Shown here: piece by piece, positions 58,385 to 64,000 of the stretch
Position numbering within the stretch: position 1 is the first letter of the stretch
Layout of the letters: every line of letters begins with the position of its first letter
Source of the DNA: UBA8337 sp963932545
GTDB taxonomy: Bacteria > Pseudomonadota > Alphaproteobacteria > RS24
Reading direction: 5' to 3'
NCBI GenBank assembly: GCA_963932545.1
Contig: CAWVRH010000014.1
Coordinates: forward strand, 3,112-67,111
Length of the DNA: 64,000 nucleotides
The notes under the pieces: generated by a model
Databases searched by the model: none
Seen by the model: the letters and a program-made list of their open reading frames with translations, nothing else
Told to the model about the DNA's origin: nothing
Translations under genes and position numbers: made by a program

Positions 58385-59620
58385 TTAAACCAAAGAGCCA
58401 TAGATTAACTGTTGTAACTGCGTGCGCAGCGGGTAGGAATTGGCTGGCATGAGTTGGGTCATAAATACCACCGTCATGTCTTCGACGGGGTCATTCCAAT
58501 AAATTGTACTGGCCAAACCGCCCCAGCTTGTATTGCCTTTCGACGTGGTGGCAATGGTAACGTTCGGGTTGGTAACGACCGCCATGCCCAAACCAAAACC
58601 CGTGCCCGGATAGGCGACTTCGGTAAATTCGCCGAACCCGTGGTCTTCCAGAGTGCGATTGTTCGGCAATTGATTGCTGGCCATTTTCTCAACCGTTTTG
58701 CGACCGAGAATAAGGGCGCCATTGGCACCTGTGCCACCGCGATGGATCATGTCGGCAAATTTGAAATAATCGGACATAGTCGACAAAAGGCCACCGCCTC
58801 CGGATAAAAACTCGCGTCCCGGGCGATAAATGGTCCGCTCTGGGCCATCGACCAGACGGGTCTCGCGGCTAATCGGATTCAAGGCATAATTGCTCATCAA
58901 GCGATGGCGTTTGTCGTCGGGAATATGGAAAAATGTATCTTCCATGCCCAGCGGGTCTAGAATGTGCTGCTTAAAATAAGCATCCAAGGTCAATCCAGAA
59001 ACCAGCTCGACAATATGGCCAACCACGTCGGTTGCGACGGAATAATTCCAGTGCTCCCCGGGCGAAAACAACAAGGGCATTTCGGCCAATTTAGCGCATA
59101 GGCCAGCCGTGTCGAGTTTCTCTGTGCGGGCGCCGTTGATGGCGTTTTTGCGGTAAATCGCATCGACGGCATGCTCAGCCATAAAGTCATAGGTCATGCC
59201 CGACTGATGGGTGAGCAGGTCATGCACGCTAATCATCCGGTCGGGCGCGCGCGTGGTGTAGTCGCTTGCGGTGCCACTTTCAAAAACGGTGACGTCTTTA
59301 AAAGCCGGGATATATTTTGTAATCGGGTCGGTTAACATCACCTTGCCCTGTTCGACAAGTTGCATGAGGGCTACCGAGGTGATCGGTTTTGTCATCGAAT
59401 AAATTCGATAGATGGCGCTATCGTCGACGTCAAAACCGCCTTCGAAAGCGCTTTGGCCTTGGTGAGAGAGAAACGCTATTTTGCCTTCTCGGGCTACCAA
59501 GAGGCTTAGGCCTGCAAATTTCTTTTTTTCCAGATAGCTATTAAAGAAACTCGGTATTGCCTCAAGCCGCTCTCTGCGAAATCCTAGTTTTTCACAATCT
59601 TCAAACACATAATCAGACAT
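58385..59620 (-). CDS. serine hydrolase, class C beta-lactamase-fold esterase
   Basis: This 411-residue protein has the Ser-x-x-Lys motif in IYSMTKPITS, the Tyr motif in HWNYSVATDVVG and a C-terminal GNTSWGGLASTIYW, as in EstB-type esterases and penicillin-binding relatives. There is no signal peptide, so it is probably cytoplasmic and hydrolyses an ester rather than cell-wall peptides. It stands alone between the nitronate monooxygenase and ptrB genes. Confidence 0.87.
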   Translation of the reverse strand: MSDYVFEDCEKLGFRRERLEAIPSFFNSYLEKKKFAGLSLLVAREGKIAFLSHQGQSAFEGGFDVDDSAIYRIYSMTKPITSVALMQLVEQGKVMLTDPITKYIPAFKDVTVFESGTASDYTTRAPDRMISVHDLLTHQSGMTYDFMAEHAVDAIYRKNAINGARTEKLDTAGLCAKLAEMPLLFSPGEHWNYSVATDVVGHIVELVSGLTLDAYFKQHILDPLGMEDTFFHIPDDKRHRLMSNYALNPISRETRLVDGPERTIYRPGREFLSGGGGLLSTMSDYFKFADMIHRGGTGANGALILGRKTVEKMASNQLPNNRTLEDHGFGEFTEVAYPGTGFGLGMAVVTNPNVTIATTSKGNTSWGGLASTIYWNDPVEDMTVVFMTQLMPANSYPLRTQLQQLIYGSLV

Positions 59621-59716
59621 AAGGCCTCTCCCAAATTTGACTGCAAAGCTAACATATATTCACACTCTCGCTAAGCAAAATGGCTGCTGTGAGTGGTTTT
59701 TAAGGCGTCTTTTCGG

Positions 59717-61858
59717 CTAATTTTTATCGTGAATGAGAAGCACAAAAGCATAGACGAAGGCGATCTCCTGCAATTGGTTGAAACGCCCCGCTTTGCCGCC
59801 ATGACCCGCGGTCATCTCTGTGCGTAGCAGCGATAGGCCATCATCCGTACGGGTGTCGCGCAGTCGGGCAATCCATTTGGCCGGCTCCCAATAGGTTACG
59901 CGCGGGTCGGTCAGCCCAGCTGTCGCCAACACATGCGGGTAGGCTTTGGCGGCAATGTTTTCGTAAGGCGAATAGCCCGCGATCAGCTCGTAAGCCTTCT
60001 GGCTTTCTATCGGGTTGCCCCATTCGGGCCATTCTGGAGGGGTGAGGGGCAGGCTGGCATCTAGCATAGTGGTGAGCACATCAACAAAGGGCACTTCGGC
60101 CACGCCGCCGCAAAATAATTCGGGCGCCAAGTTGAGTGTCGCGCCGACGAGCAAGCCGCCTGCGCTGCCGCCGTGGATGGTAATCTGGCGCGGATTCGTC
60201 CAACCGCGCGCGATGAGGTCGCGCGCTGCAGAGGCGAAATCTTCAAATGTATTGGTCTTTTGGGAGCCACGCCCTTGGGTGAACCAGTCGTGACCGCAAG
60301 CCTTGCCGCCACGAATATGGGCAATGGCATAAATAAAGCCACGGTCTACGAGGCTGAGGCGGGTGACGGAAAAACCAGCTGGAATGGTGATGCCATAAGA
60401 GCCGTAGCCGTAAAGCAACACGGGCGCGCTGCCATCGAGCTGCGTGTCTTTATGGTGCAGCACGGAGACCGGAATTTGCACGCCATCGTGGCCCGTCGCG
60501 AAAATCCGGCGCGTTACGTAATCGCTTGCCTGATGGCCCGACGGCACGGTTTGGGTTTTTCGTAAAACCCGCTCGCCCGTGCCCATGTCATAATCATAGG
60601 TGCGGCTGGGGCTGGTCATGGAGGCATAGGTGATGCGCAAAATTTTCGTGTCATATTCGGCCATGGAGCCAAAGTTCAGGTCATAGGCTTCTTCGTCAAA
60701 ATCGATGGATTGCGCTGGCCTGCCATCCCACGAAATAATATCCATGCGCGGCAAGGCGTTTTCGCGCACCAGCACGACCATGTGATTCTTGAAAGCCAGA
60801 GCTTCCAGCACCAAACAACCGGGTTGATGGGCGCGCAGCACTTGCCATGATTTCTTGTCACCTTGATTTTGGGGTATCGGGGCGCTGACGATTTGGAAGT
60901 CTTCGGCTTTGCTGTCGTCTTTTGAAGGATAACCATTCCAATTGGTGACAATCAGCAGACGGTCGCGAGCGGCGTCGTCGTCGACATCATATTCGATGCC
61001 AGCTTCGCGCGGGGCCACGCATATGGGAGCAGCCAAAGGCACATGCGCGTCTAGCAGATGTGCTTCGGCGGTTTCATGGTCGTGGGCTGAGATAATTAGA
61101 AAGCGGCCCGAAGTGGTGGACGAAAGACCGACAAAGAAGCCAGGATCGCTCTCCTCGAAAACGCAGACATCGTCCCCTTGGGGCGTGCCGAGGGCGTGGC
61201 GTAATACGCGGTTTGGGCGATGGTTTTCGTCGACTGCGATATAGAATAAATAGCTGCCACAAGCCGACCAGCCGAAGCTGCCACCGGTGTCGACCAGCGT
61301 GTCGGGAAGCGATGTAGCGTCTGCTATGCGGCGCACGCAGATGGTAAAATATTCGGAGCCTTTGTCATCATAGGCCCACGCCAATAGCTCGCCTTTTGGG
61401 TCGGCGTCATGGGCGGCGATTTTGAAGAAGTCTTTGCCTTGCGCCTCCAGATTGGCGTCGATGAGAACATCCATGTCCTCGACTTTGGCATCGCGGGGGC
61501 CGCAGCAAATTAGCGGGTGTTCTGCGCCGGACACATAGCGGGTCGCCCACGCCAGCTTGCCTTGGGGAACGGGCACGCTCGCCTCGTCCTCTAGAATACG
61601 CCCGCGCATCTCGCCAAACAATGTTTCTTGCAAAGCCGTGGTGGAGGCCATGACTTTATCTGTGTAGGCGTTCTCGGCTTCTAAATGGTCGCGGATGTCT
61701 GCGTCTAGGGCGCTGGGTTGTTTCATTACCGCCTGCCAATTGTCGTCGCGCAGCCAAGCAAATTCGTCCGTGCGCGTGACGCCGTGGCGGGTGTCTTGAA
61801 ATGGTTTTTGGGCGGGCGTTGGCGCGCCGGCTCGTAAATCAGAGAAAGAGTTAGACAT
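59717..61858 (-). CDS. ptrB: oligopeptidase B-type S9 peptidase
   Basis: This 713-residue protein has an N-terminal seven-bladed propeller and a C-terminal catalytic domain with YGYGSYGITIPAGFSVTR, the nucleophile in IHGGSAGGLLVG, Asp in TAGLTDPRVTYWEP and His in TAGHGGKAGR. S9A oligopeptidase B cuts short peptides after Arg or Lys in the cytoplasm. Its ATG shares one base with the msrB stop (TAATG). Confidence 0.93.
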   Translation of the reverse strand: MSNSFSDLRAGAPTPAQKPFQDTRHGVTRTDEFAWLRDDNWQAVMKQPSALDADIRDHLEAENAYTDKVMASTTALQETLFGEMRGRILEDEASVPVPQGKLAWATRYVSGAEHPLICCGPRDAKVEDMDVLIDANLEAQGKDFFKIAAHDADPKGELLAWAYDDKGSEYFTICVRRIADATSLPDTLVDTGGSFGWSACGSYLFYIAVDENHRPNRVLRHALGTPQGDDVCVFEESDPGFFVGLSSTTSGRFLIISAHDHETAEAHLLDAHVPLAAPICVAPREAGIEYDVDDDAARDRLLIVTNWNGYPSKDDSKAEDFQIVSAPIPQNQGDKKSWQVLRAHQPGCLVLEALAFKNHMVVLVRENALPRMDIISWDGRPAQSIDFDEEAYDLNFGSMAEYDTKILRITYASMTSPSRTYDYDMGTGERVLRKTQTVPSGHQASDYVTRRIFATGHDGVQIPVSVLHHKDTQLDGSAPVLLYGYGSYGITIPAGFSVTRLSLVDRGFIYAIAHIRGGKACGHDWFTQGRGSQKTNTFEDFASAARDLIARGWTNPRQITIHGGSAGGLLVGATLNLAPELFCGGVAEVPFVDVLTTMLDASLPLTPPEWPEWGNPIESQKAYELIAGYSPYENIAAKAYPHVLATAGLTDPRVTYWEPAKWIARLRDTRTDDGLSLLRTEMTAGHGGKAGRFNQLQEIAFVYAFVLLIHDKN

Positions 61859-62295
61859 TATTCGCCGAGGGTCTCGCCGTTTTTATTTTTCAAAACCATC
61901 GCTGTGCCATTCATGCAATAGCGCTGCCCTGTGGGCGGCGGGCCGTCTGGAAAAACATGTCCAAGGTGTGCGCCGCAAGTGTTGCACACGCTCTCGGTGC
62001 GTCGCATAAATAAAGTATTGTCGGGGCGGTCGGCCACGGCGGTCTCGGAAACGGGTTCCCAAAAACTCGGCCAGCCGGTGCCGCTATCAAATTTCGTTTC
62101 GCTTTTGAATAAGGGGCTGTCACAGCAAACGCAGTGATACAGCCCCTCATCTTTGGAATCCCAATTTGGGCCCGTAAAGGCGCGCTCTGTTCCCGCTTTG
62201 CGGGCGACGTGAAACTGCTCATCGGTGAGCTGCTCGCGCCATTCCTGTTCCGTCTTTGAAACTGGGTAAACAGTGTCGTCTTTTTTGGATCGCAT
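61858..62295 (-). CDS. msrB: peptide-methionine (R)-S-oxide reductase
   Basis: This 145-residue protein has AFTGPNWDSKDEGLYHCVCC, the zinc cysteines in CVCCDSPLF and CNTCGAHLGHVF, WPSFWEP and the catalytic Cys in RYCMNGTAM. It reduces methionine-R-sulfoxide in proteins. It precedes ptrB with overlapping stop and start. Confidence 0.95.
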   Translation of the reverse strand: MRSKKDDTVYPVSKTEQEWREQLTDEQFHVARKAGTERAFTGPNWDSKDEGLYHCVCCDSPLFKSETKFDSGTGWPSFWEPVSETAVADRPDNTLFMRRTESVCNTCGAHLGHVFPDGPPPTGQRYCMNGTAMVLKNKNGETLGE

Positions 62296-62326
62296 GGGAT
62301 TATCCTCTTTTATCGGTGGCTAGTTT

Positions 62327-62779
62327 CTATTGAAACAACAGCGTCAGGTTTTCTGACACAAGGGCCGGCATCTCCGAACCATCGATTTCGACGGTGACTT
62401 CAGATGTGAACAACATACCACCCGCTTTTGGTTCAGCGGCTTTCAACGTTGACCGACCGCGCACTTTCGAGCCGACAGGAACCATGGAAACAAAACGAGT
62501 TTTGTTGGAGCCATAGTTAATGCCACGAGTAACGCTTTTCACGCCCGAGATTTGGGCCATCAAAACAGGCAGCAAAGACAGGGTCAAAAAGCCATGCGCG
62601 ATTGTGCCCATGCCCAATTCCTTTTGGGTGCGTTCTGCATCGAGGTGAATCCACTGGTGGTCGCCAGTGGCATCGGCAAATAGATTGACTTGCTCTTGGT
62701 CGATTTCAACCCAATCGCTGACCCCTAATTCTTCGCCGACGGCTGCGGCATATTCTTCTAGATTTTCAAAAACACGCAT
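62327..62779 (-). CDS. MaoC-family dehydratase
   Basis: This 150-residue hot-dog protein has the hydratase-2 motif: NLFADATGDHQWIHLD (catalytic Asp and His) followed by GTIAHGFLTLSLLP. It hydrates enoyl-CoA or a similar thioester. It lies 45 bp after the acyl-CoA synthetase gene and is likely part of the same fatty-acid operon. Confidence 0.9.
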   Translation of the reverse strand: MRVFENLEEYAAAVGEELGVSDWVEIDQEQVNLFADATGDHQWIHLDAERTQKELGMGTIAHGFLTLSLLPVLMAQISGVKSVTRGINYGSNKTRFVSMVPVGSKVRGRSTLKAAEPKAGGMLFTSEVTVEIDGSEMPALVSENLTLLFQ

Positions 62780-62824
62780 GAGTTTCTCCTCTTCAATTCG
62801 TGTGGTGATGGATTACCTAAACAG

Positions 62825-64000
62825 TTAGACAATCTTTGAGTTCTTATTACCCCAATAGCGGTCGCGAACCAACCGCTTGTATAGTTTTCCTGTGGGGTGG
62901 CGCGGCAGTTCTTTGTCAAAATCAACCGAACGCGGGCATTTGATAGTCGATAGGTTTTCTTTGCAAAAAGCGATGAGCTCGGCTTCTAACTCGGGGCCCG
63001 AAGCCGACCAATCGGCAGGCTGCACCACGGCTTTTACTTCTTCGCCGAAGTCTTCGTTCGGCACACCAATCACCGCTACATCGGCCACTTTCGGGTGGGT
63101 GATGAGCAAGTTTTCGGTCTCTTGCGGGTAAATATTCACACCGCCTGAGATAATCATGAAAGCCTTGCGGTCGGTGAGGTAGAGATAGCCTTCTTCGTCG
63201 AGACGCCCGACATCGCCCAATGTGCTCCAATTAGGATGCACGGGATGTCGGCTTTCGGCGGTTTTTTTCGGGTCATTGTAATATTCAAAACCCGGGGCTT
63301 CCATTGGTTGTTCGAAGAAAATGGCACCGCCTTCGCCGACTGGCAATTCATTGCCCTCGTCGTCGCAAATGTGCAAAATTCCTGTCAGGGCTTTCCCGAC
63401 CGAGCCTCTATGGCCGAGCCATTCTTCTGAGTTTAGCTGCGTGAAACCATTGCCTTCGCTGCCAGCATAATATTCGTAAATCACCGGTCCCCACCAATCG
63501 ATCATCTTTTCTTTGATCGGCACAGGGCAGGGCGCAGCCGCGTGAATGGCGGTTTGCATGCTCGAGACATCATATTTTGTGCGGACTTCTTCAGGCAATT
63601 TCAACATGCGAACAAACATGGTTGGCACCCATTGGCTTTTGTTGCACTTGTGCTTCTCGATTAAAGCCAAGGCTTCCTCGGGGTCGAAGTTTTCCATGAT
63701 GATGCAAGTGGCGCCCAACTGCTGCGCGCACATATTGTAGCGCAAAGGCGCTGCATGATAGAGCGGCGCTGGCGATAAATAAGTGGTGCTTTCGTCGAAA
63801 CCGTAAAGCAGAGACACAAGGTTGAATAGCGGATCGGCCTCATCAATAGCGTCGCCCGGAAGCGCCCGACGAATACCTTTCGGACGTCCGGTTGTGCCAG
63901 ACGAATACAGCATATCCATGCCGCGAGTTTCATCGGCTATTGGCTCGGCCGGTTGGCCATCGCGCGCGGTGAGATAGTCTTCATAGCCATCGGCGGCGTC
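62825..64000 (-). CDS. acyl-CoA synthetase (partial, continues past the window)
   Basis: The frame is open from the stop at 62825 to the right edge, giving about 391 residues without a start. Motifs present are YSSGTTGRPKG (P-loop), EYYAGSEGNGFTQL, DVGRLDEEGYLYLTDRKAF, MIISGGVNIYPQETEN and the catalytic Lys in RHPTGKLYKR. It is an AMP-forming fatty acid or aryl acid CoA ligase. The ATG at 63919 is inside the frame, and the sequence upstream continues in family-like text. Confidence 0.9.
   Translation of the reverse strand, partial: DAADGYEDYLTARDGQPAEPIADETRGMDMLYSSGTTGRPKGIRRALPGDAIDEADPLFNLVSLLYGFDESTTYLSPAPLYHAAPLRYNMCAQQLGATCIIMENFDPEEALALIEKHKCNKSQWVPTMFVRMLKLPEEVRTKYDVSSMQTAIHAAAPCPVPIKEKMIDWWGPVIYEYYAGSEGNGFTQLNSEEWLGHRGSVGKALTGILHICDDEGNELPVGEGGAIFFEQPMEAPGFEYYNDPKKTAESRHPVHPNWSTLGDVGRLDEEGYLYLTDRKAFMIISGGVNIYPQETENLLITHPKVADVAVIGVPNEDFGEEVKAVVQPADWSASGPELEAELIAFCKENLSTIKCPRSVDFDKELPRHPTGKLYKRLVRDRYWGNKNSKIV

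Overview
The window looks like a chromosomal segment of an alphaproteobacterium, probably marine and of moderate GC. The evidence is a COQ9 protein, a TrcR/DUF1013 regulator, a short aa3-oxidase subunit IV, transhydrogenase split into PntAA/PntAB/PntB, DUF1192 and DUF465 proteins, and cysteine-free forms of ribosomal proteins L31 and L36. The order cannot be fixed from the sequence alone. Coding is dense: the largest gene-free gap is about 240 bp. I see no insertion sequence, integrase, prophage or CRISPR array.

Bases 1-11,500 hold the first part of a surface-glycan locus. It has an SMP-30-type lactonase, two GT2 glycosyltransferases, a CMP-sugar (nonulosonate-type) synthetase, a D-2-hydroxyacid dehydrogenase, an SDR, a DUF115/MptE-like protein, GalE, two large polytopic membrane proteins and a small membrane protein. 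To the eye this part is AT-richer than the rest.

Bases 11,595-18,748 are one tightly coupled plus-strand operon of seven genes. In order they are a tandem-duplicated nucleotidyltransferase, a GtrA-type membrane protein, a GT2, a GDPD-like protein, a GT-C-like membrane protein fused to a class-II phosphoribulokinase-like kinase, a HAD phosphatase and a class II aldolase. This is the best candidate for an undescribed system: synthesis, activation and membrane transfer of an unusual phosphorylated sugar or polyol.

Bases 18,750-25,764 (minus strand) carry polymer assembly and GDP-fucose genes: a GT-C-like protein, a WecA/MraY-type initiating transferase, an O-antigen ligase/polymerase-like protein, a GT4, Fcl and Gmd. 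A second Gmd paralogue diverges at 25,918 and is translationally coupled to a phosphatidylcholine synthase-like gene, followed by an MFS transporter.

From about 29 kb on the content is housekeeping: hydrolases, rpmJ, the coxIV-like/pntAA-pntAB-pntB cluster (PntAA has an unusual Lys/Ala-rich tail), rpsU, COQ9, purE-purK, trcR, rpmE, an MsbA-like ABC exporter, and the minus-strand run fabI-aroC-thiE-efp-suhB. These are followed by pdxH, a CDF transporter, an amidase, acyl-CoA ligases, an MBL hydrolase, tRNA-Gln, gamma-carbonic anhydrase, a CDP-alcohol transferase, nitronate monooxygenase, a beta-lactamase-fold hydrolase, oligopeptidase B, msrB, a MaoC hydratase, and a second acyl-CoA ligase cut by the right edge.
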